Below the pieces are notes generated by a model. The model was not told where the DNA came from. It did no database searches and saw only the letters and a list, made by a program, of their open reading frames with translations. Both the position numbers and the translations under genes were made by a program. Shown here piece by piece: positions 50,930 through 62,309 of a stretch of 64,000 nucleotides of DNA. The stretch is from Deinococcus psychrotolerans (GTDB taxonomy: Bacteria > Deinococcota > Deinococci > Deinococcales > Deinococcaceae), in assembly GCF_003860465.1 (NCBI RefSeq), contig NZ_CP034183.1:1996001-2060000 (forward strand). The letters are read 5' to 3'. Within the stretch, counting starts at the first letter, position 1; each line of letters begins with the position of its first letter.

Positions 50930-51637
50930 CTAGCTCCACAGCTGCATCAATGCTGCGCCGCCTTCTTTGAGCCACCCCTGAGCTTGTCGGTATTCGGGAA
51001 AGAGGCGCTGCACCTCGGCCCAGTAAGCGGGCGAGTGGTTGAGCTCGGCGAGGTGGGCCGCTTCGTGGGCGGCCACATAGTGCAGCACCTCTGATGGAGC
51101 CAGAAGCAAGCGCCAGTGCAGCCTTACCACCCCTGCTGCCGTGCAACTGCCCCAGCGCCCCGATGCGTTGGTCATTTTGACGGCGCTGAGAGGCCGCCCC
51201 TTACGGAGTCGAGCGGCGTACTGCTGAACCACCGGCGTAAATATGTCCAGCGCCTGTTGCTTGTACCACGCTTCCACCGCGTCCCTTAAGTTTGCGGCGG
51301 GTGCGTGGAGTTCGTCATGGAGCCGCCGCGCCCGTTTGAGGTTTGGTACAGCCCTCAGCGTCAAACTATGGCCCATAAACGGCAAAACAGAGCCGTCGGT
51401 CAGCGGCGCGGCAACAGGTTTTCGCTGCTGAAAGGTTTGCAAATGCCGCTCGGCCCAGGCCCGTTTGTCTTCTACAAATTGGCGGAGGCGGGCTTCCTCG
51501 GTGAGCTGCGGCGCGTAAACAGTCAAGCCCTGCGCGGTGACTTTGAGGCCCACTGTGCGGCGTTGGCTGCGTCTCAGGCTGACGGGCAGGCCGCCGACCA
51601 GCAGACCGGAGAGGGAAGCAGTGGAGGAAGGCGGCAC
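50930..51637 (-). CDS. YgjP-like zinc metallopeptidase
   Basis: 235 residues from GTG at 51637, which follows TAAACT by six bases, predicting a leaderless mRNA with a GTG start. The zinc site HEAAH is followed by NHSPAYWAEV, the family pattern of YgjP/DUF45 (PF01863) predicted metal-dependent hydrolases. Natural substrate unknown. Confidence 0.88.
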   Translation of the reverse strand: MPPSSTASLSGLLVGGLPVSLRRSQRRTVGLKVTAQGLTVYAPQLTEEARLRQFVEDKRAWAERHLQTFQQRKPVAAPLTDGSVLPFMGHSLTLRAVPNLKRARRLHDELHAPAANLRDAVEAWYKQQALDIFTPVVQQYAARLRKGRPLSAVKMTNASGRWGSCTAAGVVRLHWRLLLAPSEVLHYVAAHEAAHLAELNHSPAYWAEVQRLFPEYRQAQGWLKEGGAALMQLWS

Positions 51638-51705
51638 CGAGCCAGTTTAGAACACCAAAAAGCGGCGGCTGAGTTTCCCCGGCTGCCGCTTTAGTGATTT
51701 GGAGT

Positions 51706-52650
51706 TTAGAGCGAGCTGTAAGCGCCTTTGAAGGTGTCGCACTGATTGGGATCGCCATTTTTGAGGCCGGTGCTGAACCATTTGATGCGCTGCTGAGCCG
51801 TGCCGTGTGTAAACGAATCCGGCACCGCGTAGCCGCGCCCCTGCTTTTGCAAATTGTCGTCGCCGATGGCGCTGGCGGTGCTCAGGGCCTGCTGAATATC
51901 GGTTTGGGTGATCTTGGTGTACTGCGCCGTTTTGTTGCCCCACACGCCCGCAAAGCAGTCGGCTTGGAGTTCGAGCCGCACGCTGACCTGATTGGACGCG
52001 GCTTCAGACTGAGCGCTGCGCTGAGCGCGTTCGGCTTGGTCGGCGATGCCGAGTTCGTTCTGCACATGGTGGCCGATTTCGTGGGTGATCACGTAAGCGT
52101 AGGCAAAGTCGCCGCCGCCGCCGAGTTTTCGTTTCATTTCACTGAAGAAAGCGGTGTCTAGGTACACTTTGCTGTCCAGTGGGCAGTAAAACGGCCCGAC
52201 CGCGCTGTTGGCCGTGCCGCAGCCGCCCCGCGTTTGGCCGCTGTAGAGAACCAATGTGGGCGGCGTATAGGTTTTGCCTGCCGCTTGAAACACTTTCGAC
52301 CAAACGTCGTTGGTGCTGCCCAAAATTTTGGTGACGAACTGCCCCGTTTCGTCGCTGGGGATTCCGGTATTCGTCTGGGAAGTTGGCTGGCCGTTCTGCG
52401 TTTGCTGGCGCTGCGGCTGTGTTTGCCGGGGCTGGCTTTGCTGGGTTTGCGGCTGGGTGGTTTGGCCCGAATCGCCGCCGCCCAAAATGCTGCTGGGATC
52501 GATGCCGAAAAACATGGCGATGAGGGCGATAATCACCGCTCCAATGCCGCCCACAGCCACTCCGCCGCCGGGAATACCGCCACCGCCGCCTCCGCCCGCA
52601 CCGCGCCGATCTTCAACATTGCCGCTGCCCGGCAGATTTTTCCAGTCCAT
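51706..52650 (-). CDS. YpfJ-type neutral zinc metallopeptidase
   Basis: 314 residues. A short N-terminal cytoplasmic part, one membrane segment (about 32-48), a Gln/Thr-rich linker, then the peptidase domain of PF04228 with [12 protein letters not shown] (zinc-binding His pair and Glu). The active site therefore faces outside. GGAG precedes the ATG. Upstream is a divergent flavin reductase gene. Confidence 0.9.
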   Translation of the reverse strand: MDWKNLPGSGNVEDRRGAGGGGGGGIPGGGVAVGGIGAVIIALIAMFFGIDPSSILGGGDSGQTTQPQTQQSQPRQTQPQRQQTQNGQPTSQTNTGIPSDETGQFVTKILGSTNDVWSKVFQAAGKTYTPPTLVLYSGQTRGGCGTANSAVGPFYCPLDSKVYLDTAFFSEMKRKLGGGGDFAYAYVITHEIGHHVQNELGIADQAERAQRSAQSEAASNQVSVRLELQADCFAGVWGNKTAQYTKITQTDIQQALSTASAIGDDNLQKQGRGYAVPDSFTHGTAQQRIKWFSTGLKNGDPNQCDTFKGAYSSL

Positions 52651-52781
52651 GTTTGCTCTCCTTAAATGCTTAATCAGTGTTTATTGGGGACGCTTTCTCA
52701 TCCCATTCTAAGCGGCTTAATCTGACGAAGCATTCAGGAATCGTTTTCGTTTGTTTGAAATTCTGGGGTTAGGCTATCCGA

Positions 52782-53432
52782 ATGACCCATTCACGCCTTG
52801 ATTTTGATTTCTCGCTGCTGAGCGCCGCTGAGCGCTACAAACTCGTGACCGGCGTGGTGGTGCCGCGCCCAATCGCTTGGGTCAGCACCCTCAACCCCGG
52901 CGGCGGCGTCAACCTCGCCCCATACAGCTTTTTTGGTTTGATGGGATCTGATCCGGCAGTGGTGGCCTTTTCACCGGGAGACAGGCCAGAGGGCGGCCCC
53001 AAAGACACTGCCCGCAACATTGGCGCGGGCGGCGAGTTTGTGGTCAATATGGTCAGCCGCGAGTTGGCCGACGCCATGAACCTGAGTGCCACCGATTTTC
53101 CGGCGGATCAAGCTGAACCTGCTCACCTAGGCATCGACCTCGCACCCTCGGGCCGCGTGCAAGTGCCGCGTGTGGCGCTCAGTCCGGTCAGCTTGGAATG
53201 CCGCGAGGTGCAAACCCTGACTTTGGGTCGCACTCGCATCATCTTGGGCGAAGTTCTGGCGCTGAGCATTTATGAGCGCCACCTCAAAGACGCCGAGAAC
53301 TTGTACGTGGACACCGCCTCGCTGGACTTGATCGGTCGAATGGGTGGGCGCGGCGGGTACGCCACTACCCGCGACGCGTTTGAAATTCCGCGCCTGAGCT
53401 ATCAGCAGTGGCTGGAGACTCAAGGTGACTGA
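52782..53432 (+). CDS. Flavin reductase-like FMN-binding protein
   Basis: 216 residues. VTGVVVPRPIAWVSTLNPGG and NLAPYSFFGLMGSDPAVVAF are typical of the DIM6/NTAB flavin reductase family; FMN binding is expected. Usually supplies reduced flavin or acts on small compounds. TAGGCT lies six bases before the ATG (leaderless). The end overlaps the next gene by eight bases. Confidence 0.88.
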   Translation: MTHSRLDFDFSLLSAAERYKLVTGVVVPRPIAWVSTLNPGGGVNLAPYSFFGLMGSDPAVVAFSPGDRPEGGPKDTARNIGAGGEFVVNMVSRELADAMNLSATDFPADQAEPAHLGIDLAPSGRVQVPRVALSPVSLECREVQTLTLGRTRIILGEVLALSIYERHLKDAENLYVDTASLDLIGRMGGRGGYATTRDAFEIPRLSYQQWLETQGD

Positions 53433-53943
53433 GGTGCGCCGCGCCGTACCGGACGATGCCCCCGATTTAGCCCGCGTGCATGTGGCGAGTTGGGCTGAAA
53501 CCTACCGAGGCTTGATGCCTGACACTTTTTTAGACAGCATGACCAGTCCGGCGCGGCAGACTCGCCGCCAAGTGCTGTGGCAGCAAAACCTAAACGAAGA
53601 CAAGGAAAGTGTTTTCGTGGCCGATCAAGCAGGTGAAGTGGTTGGTTTTATTTCCGGCGGGTCAAGCACTTTCGCAAGGTATGACGCCGAACTGTTCACC
53701 CTGTATCTCCTCAAATCGGGGCAGGGCGGCGGTATTGGACGGGCGCTGATGCAGATCTTGGCAGCTGATCTAGCGGCGCGGGGTCACACTTCGCTGATGT
53801 TGTGGGTGTTGGACATCAACCCGGCTCGAACTTTTTACGAGCATCTGGGCGGTGTGGTCATCGGCGAAAAAACTGAGGCGGTGACCGGAGGAGAGTTGCA
53901 CGAAGTGGCGTATGGCTGGGCCGATTTGAGGGCTTTGCTCTAA
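53425..53943 (+). CDS. GNAT-family acetyltransferase
   Basis: 172 residues from a GTG overlapping the flavin reductase stop, so translation is probably coupled. Start VRRAVPDDAPDLARVHVASW and acetyl-CoA loop GQGGGIGRALMQIL are clear. Substrate unknown. Confidence 0.85.
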   Translation: MTEVRRAVPDDAPDLARVHVASWAETYRGLMPDTFLDSMTSPARQTRRQVLWQQNLNEDKESVFVADQAGEVVGFISGGSSTFARYDAELFTLYLLKSGQGGGIGRALMQILAADLAARGHTSLMLWVLDINPARTFYEHLGGVVIGEKTEAVTGGELHEVAYGWADLRALL

Positions 53944-53975
53944 AAAAGCCAGTGCCGGGGTGTTAGCCTCAGGCC

Positions 53976-55139
53976 ATGACCGTTTCCCCTCAAACCCTGA
54001 CTTGGACTTCTCAGCGGGCCGCCAACGTGCCTGCCAGCGTCTTTGCTTTGATGGACGCCGCCAAAATGCGGGCGCTCGCGGCGGGCAAAAGCCTGATTGA
54101 TCTCAGCATCGGCTCGTCGGATTTGGCTCCGCCGGAAGCGGCACTTGAAGCTTTGCGGCGGGCCACCCGAGACCCGCTGACGTACCGCTACCCCCTGTTT
54201 TCCGACACTGCGCCGCTGAGAACGGCGGCGGCAGCCTACTTGCAGCGGCGCTACGGCCTGAGCCTTGACCCCGACACCGAAATCTTGCCGCTGATCGGCG
54301 CTCAAGAAGGGCTGGCCCACCTGCTGCTGGCCGTCACCGACCCCGGCGATACCCTGCTGCTGCCCGATCCCTGCTATCCGCCTTACTACGGCGCGGCGGC
54401 GGTGGCGGGCCTGAAAACCTATCCTTTGCCGCTCACGGCTGAGCGCCGCTTTTTGCCGGACTTGGCGGCAGTGCCGGAGACGCTGAGGCCCCGCGCCTTG
54501 CTGCTCAACTATCCCAACAACCCCACTTCGGCCACTGTACCCACCAGCTTTTTTGAGGAAGTGCGGGCTTGGTGTGCTGATCGCGGCACGCTGCTGATCC
54601 ACGATCATCCCTACGCCGAGTTGACCTACGGTGATTACCGAGCCCCCAGCGCCCTCTCCGGCGGCGCGGCGGGCGTGGTGGAGCTGCACAGCCTTTCCAA
54701 AACGCACCACATGGGCGGCTTCCGCGTCGGCTTCGCGGCGGGTGACGCGGGAGCATTGGCGGCACTAGCAAGAGTCAAGGGCGCGGTGGATTTTCACCCG
54801 TACTTGGGCATTCAGGCGGCGGCGGTGGCGGCCCTCGGCACGCCGCCGAGCGGCCTGGACGTCTTTGAGGCGCGGCGAGACGCTCTTGTACCTGCCCTGC
54901 ACGCTTTGGGTTGGCAAGCCGAGTGGCCGCAGGCCAGCATGTACGTCTGGGCGCGGCCTGTTGGCCTGATGGACAGCGTGGCGTACGCCCTCAGAGCCGC
55001 CGAGGAAACCGGCGTGGCGCTGGCTCCCGGACGGGCCTTCGGCTCAGAAGGGGAGGGCTATCTGCGCTTCGCTTTGGTGCAGCCACCGGAGGTCTTGCAG
55101 GAAGCGGCGGGGCGGCTCTCTGGGGTGGCTGCTTCTTGA
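53976..55139 (+). CDS. Class I/II PLP-dependent aminotransferase
   Basis: 387 residues. The PLP Lys is in [16 protein letters not shown], the Asn/Asp and Tyr of the cofactor site in [11 protein letters not shown] and [12 protein letters not shown], and the C-terminal RFALVQP contains the substrate-carboxylate Arg. Closest in general look to LL-diaminopimelate or aspartate-type aminotransferases; the amino donor cannot be told. TAGCCT lies six bases before the ATG (leaderless). A TTGA overlap joins it to the next gene. Confidence 0.9.
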   Translation: MTVSPQTLTWTSQRAANVPASVFALMDAAKMRALAAGKSLIDLSIGSSDLAPPEAALEALRRATRDPLTYRYPLFSDTAPLRTAAAAYLQRRYGLSLDPDTEILPLIGAQEGLAHLLLAVTDPGDTLLLPDPCYPPYYGAAAVAGLKTYPLPLTAERRFLPDLAAVPETLRPRALLLNYPNNPTSATVPTSFFEEVRAWCADRGTLLIHDHPYAELTYGDYRAPSALSGGAAGVVELHSLSKTHHMGGFRVGFAAGDAGALAALARVKGAVDFHPYLGIQAAAVAALGTPPSGLDVFEARRDALVPALHALGWQAEWPQASMYVWARPVGLMDSVAYALRAAEETGVALAPGRAFGSEGEGYLRFALVQPPEVLQEAAGRLSGVAAS

Positions 55140-55603
55140 TTCGTCCTGCCACTGCCGCCGACCTTCCGGCCCTCGCCCCCATCTACAACGAGGGCATCCT
55201 GGGCCGCAACGCCACTTTCGAGACCCGTCTGAGAACACCGGACGAGTTGCAGAGTTGGCTGGCCTGGCCCTGTTTGGTGCTGGAACTTGGCGGCGCGGTG
55301 CTGGGTTTTGCGCGTGGCGGCGAGTACAGCTCGCGCCCCTGCTACGCGGGCGTTCTGGATCACAGCGTGTATGTGGCGACCTCGGTTCAGGGTCAGGGCT
55401 ACGGTGTAGCTCTATTGCTGGCATTGCAAGACGCGGCCCGCGCCGCCGGGTTTCACAAGCTGACCAGCCGCGTCTTCGCCCGCAACCTGGGAAGCCTGGC
55501 CGCTCACCACCGGGCCGGATTCCGGGAAGTCGGGCGACACCTCAAGCATGCCCAGTTGGACGGCGAATGGCTGGACGTGGTGACGGTTGAAATCAGTCTC
55601 TAA
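55136..55603 (+). CDS. GNAT-family acetyltransferase (phosphinothricin-type)
   Basis: 155 residues from TTG at 55136, which overlaps the aminotransferase stop in TTGA; a longer frame upstream lies inside that gene. [20 protein letters not shown] and [16 protein letters not shown] fit the phosphinothricin acetyltransferase branch of GNAT. Coupled to the aminotransferase, it may acetylate a related amino acid. Confidence 0.8.
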   Translation: MIRPATAADLPALAPIYNEGILGRNATFETRLRTPDELQSWLAWPCLVLELGGAVLGFARGGEYSSRPCYAGVLDHSVYVATSVQGQGYGVALLLALQDAARAAGFHKLTSRVFARNLGSLAAHHRAGFREVGRHLKHAQLDGEWLDVVTVEISL

Positions 55604-55614
55604 GTAAGCGGCGC

Positions 55615-55998
55615 TTAGCCCCCCTTCGCTGTCAGCACCAACGCCTGAATCTCTTTGACCAGCGCCAGTTCCCGCAGCTTGTCCGCGTCCAAGTCTCCGG
55701 CGCGGGCCAGCGCTTCGGCTTTTTTCTTGTCGATGCTGGCGACTTCCAAGGTGGCGGCGTCGCCGAAGACTTCGCGGAAGCGCTCGGCGGGGTACTCAAG
55801 GCGACGCTGCACCTTGACGCTGGAACGGTACAACTCGGTTTCGGCGTGTTCGCCGCGCAGCAGGGCCGCCTTAATGACTTCGCCCAGCTCGGTCTTCTCA
55901 GCTTCCAATCCCAAAATGGTGTCGCGCAGGGTGGCGTAGCGCTCCAGCAAATCGCTGAGGGTCAGCCGCGTATCGGGGTCAGCTTGCCAGTCGGTCAT
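55615..55998 (-). CDS. Unknown 127-residue helical protein
   Basis: No recognised family. Residues 15-50 (SDLLERYATLRDTILGLEAE) and 85-115 are predicted helical, possibly coiled coil, with mixed Lys/Glu. No membrane segment. TAGACT seven bases before the ATG suggests a leaderless mRNA. It is divergent from the carbonic anhydrase gene. Confidence 0.65.
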   Translation of the reverse strand: MTDWQADPDTRLTLSDLLERYATLRDTILGLEAEKTELGEVIKAALLRGEHAETELYRSSVKVQRRLEYPAERFREVFGDAATLEVASIDKKKAEALARAGDLDADKLRELALVKEIQALVLTAKGG

Positions 55999-56053
55999 GG
56001 TTCATAGTCTAGAGGCCGTCTGCTCACCAGATTGGACGCACTAGACTGCTCGG

Positions 56054-56767
56054 GTGAGCGAACTCAACCCCCGCGAAGTAGAACGCCGCCTGCTAGACGC
56101 CATCCGGCGCAGCCCCAGTATGCAGGAGATCGCCGCCCTCAAGCACGCCGATGTGCAAACGCCCGAAGGAGCTATTCAAGCGCTCCAAGACGGCAACGCC
56201 CGCTTTTTTAGTGGTGAAGCTTCGCGCCCCGAACTCGGAGCCAACGAGCGCCGCGCTCAGATCATGGGCCAAACGCCGTTTGCCGCGATTTTGGCCTGCT
56301 CCGACAGCCGCGTGCCGGTAGAACTGGTGTTCGATCAGGGCTTTGGCAACTTGTTCGTGGTGCGGGTGGCGGGCAACGTGATGGGCGAAAGCGGCCTCGC
56401 CACGCTGGAATACGCCATTTTGCATTTGGACATTCACCTGCTGGTCGTGATGGGCCACGAAGGCTGCGGAGCGGTCAGCGCGGCGCTGATGCCCGAAGAG
56501 TGGATTCAAAATGAGCCGCCCGCTTTGCAGGCCCTGATCCGGGGCATTCAGCCCAGCTTGGAAGGTTTGCCGCCGATCCGTGACAAAAAAGCCCGAATGC
56601 GCGAAGCAGTGATGAGCAATGTCCGCCACCAGGTCGCGGCGCTACGCGAACAAGCCGTCATCGTGGCGGCGGAGAAGCGCGGCCAGATTCGGGTCATCGG
56701 CGGATTCTACGAAATCGGCTCTGGGGCGGTGGACTTGCTGACCGAAGAAGAAGATTTACGGGTTTGA
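56054..56767 (+). CDS. Beta-class carbonic anhydrase
   Basis: 237 residues from GTG at 56054. Zinc ligands and activity residues are complete: ACSDSR (Cys82, Asp84, Arg86) and GHEGCG (His135, Cys138). Reversibly hydrates CO2. TAGACT lies six bases before the GTG, predicting a leaderless mRNA. Its physical separation from the cox cluster does not suggest a link. Confidence 0.95.
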   Translation: MSELNPREVERRLLDAIRRSPSMQEIAALKHADVQTPEGAIQALQDGNARFFSGEASRPELGANERRAQIMGQTPFAAILACSDSRVPVELVFDQGFGNLFVVRVAGNVMGESGLATLEYAILHLDIHLLVVMGHEGCGAVSAALMPEEWIQNEPPALQALIRGIQPSLEGLPPIRDKKARMREAVMSNVRHQVAALREQAVIVAAEKRGQIRVIGGFYEIGSGAVDLLTEEEDLRV

Positions 56768-56840
56768 TGGCGGTGGCTCGGGCGCTGACCGGAAGACCAG
56801 AACGCTTAAATTCAGGTTAACGCTTTATTCCGCAGAGTAG

Positions 56841-56869
56841 TTTACAAATTAGGTCAACAGGTGTACAGT
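56841..56869 (+). promoter_or_regulatory. Promoter of amino-acid importer
   Basis: TTTACA (56841-56846), 17-base spacer and TACAGT (56864-56869), about 100 bases before the binding protein gene. Confidence 0.65.
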
Positions 56870-56970
56870 CAAAACCCCTTAGGGGCTGTTGGTGTACTGG
56901 CAGCGCCTAAACGCCCTGACTTCTTCATCCCTCTCAAAAAGCCGCGTCTCGCGGCAGGAGAACCCCCCCC

Positions 56971-57735
56971 ATGCGTATCCTTCCTCTTTTTATTGCTGGC
57001 TTGCTGCTCGTTGGCGCTTCGGCGCAGGCAGCGTCCCCCACCACCATTACCAAAGGCACGCTCACCATCGGCATGGAAGGCACTTATCCGCCGTTTAACT
57101 ACAAAGACGAGCAAGGCAAACTCACCGGCTTTGACGTGGACGTTGCCAGCGCTTTGGCGGCCAAGCTCAACCTCAAGCCGCAATTTGTGCTGACCGAATT
57201 CAGCGGCATTCTGGCGGGCCTGCAAGCCGGCAAGTACGACGTGATCGTCAATCAACTCGGTATCACGGCAGAGCGCCAAAAGAGCATTGCTTTTACTGCG
57301 CCGTACGCTTACTCCTCGCCGCAAATCATCGTCCGCAAAATGGGCGGCGGCCAGTACAAGACGCTGGCTGACCTCAAGGGCAAGCGGGTGGGCGTGGGCC
57401 TCGGCAGCAACTTCGAGCAGCAGCTCCGCACCGCCGGCGGTATCAACGTGGTGACTTATCCGGGCGCTCCCGAATACTTGGCTGACCTCGCTGCCGGACG
57501 CCTCGACGCCGCTTACAATGACCGCCTGTTGGTCGGCTACCTCATCAAGTCCCGCAACCTGCCCATCATGGGTTCAGGCGTGGTCGGTGAGCCGGAACCG
57601 GTGGGCGTCGCCCTCAAAAAGACCAATCCCAGCCTCAAAGTTGCCCTCGACAAAGCGCTGCTCCAGATCAAAGCGGATGGTACCTACGCCAAAATCAGCC
57701 GCCAGTGGTTCGGGCAGGATGTGGGCAAACCTTAA
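56971..57735 (+). CDS. Amino-acid ABC transporter substrate-binding protein
   Basis: 254 residues. A Sec signal peptide (MRILPLFIAGLLLVGASAQA) without lipobox, then the family 3 binding protein fold: LTIGMEGTYPPFNYKDEQGK and GFDVDVASALAAKLNLKP, with the hinge-region YDVIVNQLGITAERQ. Binds a polar amino acid such as His or Gln. GGAG precedes the ATG. A permease gene follows after 115 bases. Confidence 0.93.
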   Translation: MRILPLFIAGLLLVGASAQAASPTTITKGTLTIGMEGTYPPFNYKDEQGKLTGFDVDVASALAAKLNLKPQFVLTEFSGILAGLQAGKYDVIVNQLGITAERQKSIAFTAPYAYSSPQIIVRKMGGGQYKTLADLKGKRVGVGLGSNFEQQLRTAGGINVVTYPGAPEYLADLAAGRLDAAYNDRLLVGYLIKSRNLPIMGSGVVGEPEPVGVALKKTNPSLKVALDKALLQIKADGTYAKISRQWFGQDVGKP

Positions 57736-57850
57736 AGAACAAGCGCTGAGCCAGCCGCATGAGGCCGCTGCTCTCAACCTTTCCTGACGCCTCCCGGCCA
57801 AGCGCTGCGGGGCGTCTTGCGCTGTACCCTAAGCGCACCCCGGAGGCTGT

Positions 57851-58519
57851 ATGGACACCCTGATGATTATTTTGCAAAGCGCTTGGGCCTCGCTGCCGAC
57901 CCTGCTGCTGGGTGCCCGCCTGACTGTCGGCTTCGCACTGGCGGCGATGGTGCTGGGATTGCCGCTGGGCCTTGTCGTGGCGCTGCTGCGGCTCTACGCG
58001 CCGGCATGGCTCAGATGGCTGGCGGCGCTCTACGTTTCGTTTATTCGCGGCACGCCGCTGCTGGTGCAGATTTTCGTGATTTATTACGGCCTGCCCAGCT
58101 TCGGCCTGACGCTCAGTCCGGTGGCGGGCGGGGTGCTGGCCCTGACCCTCAACGCCGCCGCTTACCTCTCCGAAACCATCCGCGCCGCCGTGCTGAGCAT
58201 CTCCAGAGGCCAGCACGAAGCGGCCTACAGCTTGGGCCTGAACAAATTACAGACCATGCAGCTGATCGTTTTGCCGCAGGCGGCGCGGGTGGCCCTGCCC
58301 AGCCTCGGCAACAGCCTGATCGGTCTGGTCAAAGACACCTCGCTGGTGTCGGTCATCACGGTGGTCGAACTGCTCAGAAGCGCCCAACTGGTGCTGGCCC
58401 GCACGTTCGAGCCGTTCGGGCCCTATCTGGCAGCGGCGCTGATCTACTGGGCCATCAGCAGCCTCCTGGAAGTGGTGCAGCGGCGCTTGGAAGTGAGGCT
58501 GTCGCGGGGAGCGACCTGA
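57851..58519 (+). CDS. Amino-acid ABC transporter permease
   Basis: 222 residues with about five membrane segments. The permease signature EAAYSLGLNKLQTMQLIVLP (EAA loop) near residue 123 fits the HisM/GlnP type. The matching ATPase is not adjacent; the next gene is an Fe-S carrier. It probably shares an ATPase encoded elsewhere. Confidence 0.92.
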   Translation: MDTLMIILQSAWASLPTLLLGARLTVGFALAAMVLGLPLGLVVALLRLYAPAWLRWLAALYVSFIRGTPLLVQIFVIYYGLPSFGLTLSPVAGGVLALTLNAAAYLSETIRAAVLSISRGQHEAAYSLGLNKLQTMQLIVLPQAARVALPSLGNSLIGLVKDTSLVSVITVVELLRSAQLVLARTFEPFGPYLAAALIYWAISSLLEVVQRRLEVRLSRGAT

Positions 58520-58611
58520 ATGGCCCAGCCCGCTTTGAGCAATCCTTCTCAGTATCTTGCCCGTGTGCCTTCCACACTATTTTCTAAAGCAGCGAGGCGT
58601 ATCCTAAGACC

Positions 58612-59016
<405 letters not shown>

Positions 59017-59042
59017 GTACAACTCTGTCCGCTCCACCCCTA

Positions 59043-59077
59043 GACCGCACGGCCAATTGAGGCTGTGCGGTCTTTTT
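59043..59077 (+). terminator. Terminator of the Fe-S carrier gene
   Basis: AGACCGCACGGCC and GGCTGTGCGGTCT pair (one mismatch) around a 6-base loop, followed by TTTT. Confidence 0.8.
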
Positions 59078-59307
59078 GGGTTGATTTGGGTTTATACTTG
59101 GCAGTACAGAACTCAGCATTTTGGTTTAGGGCAAGCCGTTTACTGCGGTTTGGTTCGCTTTCGGCATTTGTGTGGCTAAGCGGCCTGTTTTACCTTGACG
59201 TGAAGCTTATTAGGCTTTTACAAAACACTTTGCATGAATTTAGCGTTCAAACTTTCATTCCGGCCCGGTTTTCAGCGAAAACTTGAGTAAGGTGCGAACA
59301 CTCCCGC

Positions 59308-59336
59308 TTGACTCGGTAAAGATTTCTTCATACTCT
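59308..59336 (+). promoter_or_regulatory. Promoter of peptide importer operon
   Basis: TTGACT (59308-59313), 17-base spacer and TACTCT (59331-59336), 50 bases before the binding protein ATG. Confidence 0.6.
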
Positions 59337-59385
59337 TGGCAGACTGAGCGCGGTTTTGTAGCGTTTTTGTGATCTTGGAGGCGAC

Positions 59386-61182
59386 ATGAAAAAATGGCTC
59401 ACCTTATCCGTACTCTTGTTGGGCGCTGGCGTTGTTTCTTCGGCGCTGGCCGGTCAGGCCAATAATTCGCTGGTCATCGGCACTTCGCAGGAACCGCCCA
59501 ATATCAACGACCCCTGGCGCACCAACAACTTGGTCATCGCCACCGAGATCACCTGGTACATGGAAGCGCACCTGATCGGCAAGGACGACAACGGCGAACT
59601 GTATCCCGAGATCGCCACCCGTGTGCCGAGCCTGGCCAACGGCGATTACAAGATCGTCAAAGACGCCAAGGGCAACGTCATTCGCAACAGCGTGACCTTC
59701 AGCATCCGTAAGGATGCCAAGTGGAGTGACGGCACGGCCATCACGCCCAAGGATTTCCAGTTCTGGCTCAAAGTCGAGCAAGACGACCGGGTGCCGGTGC
59801 CGACCCGTGAGCCCTGGGACAAGGCCAAGATCACGCTGCAGGACGCCGACACCTTTACCATCACCTTTGATCCGCCGTATCTGTTCGCCGACCAGCTCAC
59901 TTCGGCAGTGGGTCTTAACCCGGCTCCCAGCGCGGCGATGGAAAAAGCCTGGAGTGCCTTTGACGCGGCCACCAAGAACCTCGATCCCAAGACCGGGGCC
60001 AAGCAGATCACCGATGAGTGGAACAAGTTCATCGCTCAGTTCACCACTTCGCGTGGCCTGCCCAAAGTGGTGTCGGGGCCGTTCAAGCCTACCGCCTGGC
60101 GGGCCGGAAACAGCTTGGTGCTGACCCGCAATCCCAATTACTGGCTGACCCCCAAGGGCGGAGCCGACAAATACATCCAATCGGTGCAGTACCGCTTCAT
60201 CGCCGACACCAACACCCTCAAGGTCAATATCTTGTCGGGCCAGCTCGACGCGCTGTCGTACGTGGGCCTGAGCTTCGACCAAGCGATTGAAGCGCAGCGC
60301 AGCGAGCGCGGCAAGTACAAGACCTACTTTGTGCCGGGCGCAACCTGGGAACACGTCGATATCGCCAACGTCGGAGCGCGTGCCCAGAGCTTAGGCCTGA
60401 ATGACAAGCGGGTACGCCAAGCGCTGATGTACTCCATCGACCGGGCCGCGCTGGTCAAGGCATTGTTCGAGGGCAAGCAGCCCGTTTCCAACACCTGGGT
60501 CAGCCCGATCAGCAAGCTCTATCAGAAAAACGCCAAGGATTACAACTTCGACGCTGCCAAGGCCAAAGCGCTGTTCGCCGCCGCCGGTTGGAAGCCCGGC
60601 CCCGACGGCATCTTGGCCAAAGACGGCAAGAAGATGTCGCTGAACTTCAGCACCACCGCCGGAAACAAACTGCGCGAGCGCGTCCAGCAGATCTTGCAGG
60701 CCCAGTGGAAAGCGGTTGGCGTGGACGTCAATATCCAGAACTTTCCGTCCACGGTGGTGTTCTCTGGCGACTTCGCCCCGCGCAGTGCCGAGGGCAAGTG
60801 GGACCTGTTCATGTACGCTTGGAGCAACGATCCCAGTGTGGAGCGCGGTGATTTGTGGGCCTCGCAGTTTATTCCCAGCAAGGACAACGCTTATGCGGGC
60901 CAGAATTACCCCAATTTCAAGGACGCCGATTACGACAAGATCTGGAACGACGCCAAGACCGAGTTCGATTTGAGCGCCCGCGTCAAGCTGTTCGACAAGA
61001 TGCAGTCCATCTGGACTGACGAGGTGCCGTCCTTGCCGCTGTACTTCCGCGCCAACCCGTATACCAAGGTGCCGGGGCTGGTCAACTACACCTACACCGC
61101 CTACAGCCTCTATCCCTCTTGGAACGCCGCTCAGATGGGCTGGGCTTCTCGCGGAGCAGTTGAGACTTTCACCCAGAAGTAA
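59386..61182 (+). CDS. Peptide ABC transporter substrate-binding protein (family 5)
   Basis: 598 residues. Sec signal peptide ([20 protein letters not shown]) without lipobox. The family 5 (DppA/OppA) fold shows [54 protein letters not shown] and [16 protein letters not shown]. Binds peptides or similar compounds. GGAGGCGAC precedes the ATG. Two permease genes follow. Confidence 0.94.
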   Translation: MKKWLTLSVLLLGAGVVSSALAGQANNSLVIGTSQEPPNINDPWRTNNLVIATEITWYMEAHLIGKDDNGELYPEIATRVPSLANGDYKIVKDAKGNVIRNSVTFSIRKDAKWSDGTAITPKDFQFWLKVEQDDRVPVPTREPWDKAKITLQDADTFTITFDPPYLFADQLTSAVGLNPAPSAAMEKAWSAFDAATKNLDPKTGAKQITDEWNKFIAQFTTSRGLPKVVSGPFKPTAWRAGNSLVLTRNPNYWLTPKGGADKYIQSVQYRFIADTNTLKVNILSGQLDALSYVGLSFDQAIEAQRSERGKYKTYFVPGATWEHVDIANVGARAQSLGLNDKRVRQALMYSIDRAALVKALFEGKQPVSNTWVSPISKLYQKNAKDYNFDAAKAKALFAAAGWKPGPDGILAKDGKKMSLNFSTTAGNKLRERVQQILQAQWKAVGVDVNIQNFPSTVVFSGDFAPRSAEGKWDLFMYAWSNDPSVERGDLWASQFIPSKDNAYAGQNYPNFKDADYDKIWNDAKTEFDLSARVKLFDKMQSIWTDEVPSLPLYFRANPYTKVPGLVNYTYTAYSLYPSWNAAQMGWASRGAVETFTQK

Positions 61183-61298
61183 GCGCTGCTTAGTGGAGTG
61201 AGCGGGGGAGACGGGTCAACCGCTCGCCCGCTTTCCCTTTGTTGTTTGCAGGGCACCTGCCACAAACCAAACCACACGCCGCTTTCTCAGGAGTCGTC

Positions 61299-62297
61299 AT
61301 GTTGAATTACGCGCTTCGGCGCATCCTGCAAATGATTCCGCTGCTGCTGGTCATCAGCTTGGTGATCTTCACGCTCACGGCGCTGCAACCCGGCGATCCG
61401 GTGGATCAGCTGGTGCTGGGCAACTCGCAGATCACCCCCGACGACATCGCTCGCCTGCGGGCCGCCTACGGATTAGATCAGCCAATCCCGGTTCGCTACT
61501 GGTTTTGGTTGACCCACGCCATTCAGGGTGATTTTGGCTGGTCGCGGACTTTCAGCGCCCCCGCCGCTTCTTACGTCTTTCAGGAGCGGCTGCCCAATAC
61601 GCTGCTGCTGACCCTGCCCGCCCTGATTCTCTCCACCCTGATCGCTGTGCCGCTGGGCATCTTCTCGGCGGTGCGGCAGTACAGCTTCCTCGATTACGTA
61701 CTGACCTTTTTCAGCTTCGTGTCGTTCAGCGCCCCCATCTTCTGGATCGGAGCGATGGCGCTGTGGCTGTTCGCCATCTATTTGCCGCAGATCACCAATG
61801 GTGTGATCTCGCTGCCACCCGGCGGACTCGGCAGCCCCGACCTAGCCCCCGACGCGGGCTTCTGGTCGGTGCTGACCGACAAGCTCAGGTATCTGATTTT
61901 GCCGCTGAGTATTTTGATGCTGCGCGAGATCGCTGTGATCCTGCGCTTTCTGCGGGCCTCGATGCTAGAAGTTTTGAATCAGGATTTCGTTCGCACGGCG
62001 CGGGCCAAGGGGCTGTCAAGCCGCAAAGTGCTGTATCGCCACGCCCTCAGAAACGCGGTGCTGCCCATCGTGACCTTACTGGGCCTCTCGATTCCAGGCC
62101 TGTTCGGCGGCGCAGTCCTGACCGAAACGGTCTTCTCTTGGCCGGGCATGGGCCGGGTGATCGTGGAAGCGCTGACCAGCAAGGACTTCAACGTGGTGAT
62201 GGTCGCCCTGACCTTCATCTCGGTGCTGACGGTGGTGTTTCAACTGCTGACTGATCTCGCCTACGCGGCCATCGATCCACGCATTCGCTACTCGTAA
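61299..62297 (+). CDS. Peptide ABC transporter permease (DppB type)
   Basis: 332 residues from ATG at 61299 (CAGGAGT upstream). N-terminal helix [19 protein letters not shown], DppB-type [20 protein letters not shown] and the EAA loop [20 protein letters not shown] are all present. Six membrane segments. Pairs with the next gene as the channel. Confidence 0.94.
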   Translation: MLNYALRRILQMIPLLLVISLVIFTLTALQPGDPVDQLVLGNSQITPDDIARLRAAYGLDQPIPVRYWFWLTHAIQGDFGWSRTFSAPAASYVFQERLPNTLLLTLPALILSTLIAVPLGIFSAVRQYSFLDYVLTFFSFVSFSAPIFWIGAMALWLFAIYLPQITNGVISLPPGGLGSPDLAPDAGFWSVLTDKLRYLILPLSILMLREIAVILRFLRASMLEVLNQDFVRTARAKGLSSRKVLYRHALRNAVLPIVTLLGLSIPGLFGGAVLTETVFSWPGMGRVIVEALTSKDFNVVMVALTFISVLTVVFQLLTDLAYAAIDPRIRYS

Positions 62298-62309
62298 AGG
62301 AGCCACAAG

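Larger units (their letters stand above)
59017..59385. other. Intergenic region, 369 bases
   Basis: Holds the terminator of the Fe-S carrier gene (59043-59077) and the promoter of the peptide importer (59308-59336). Between them, about 230 rather AT-rich bases hold no gene or repeat that I recognise. Confidence 0.6.
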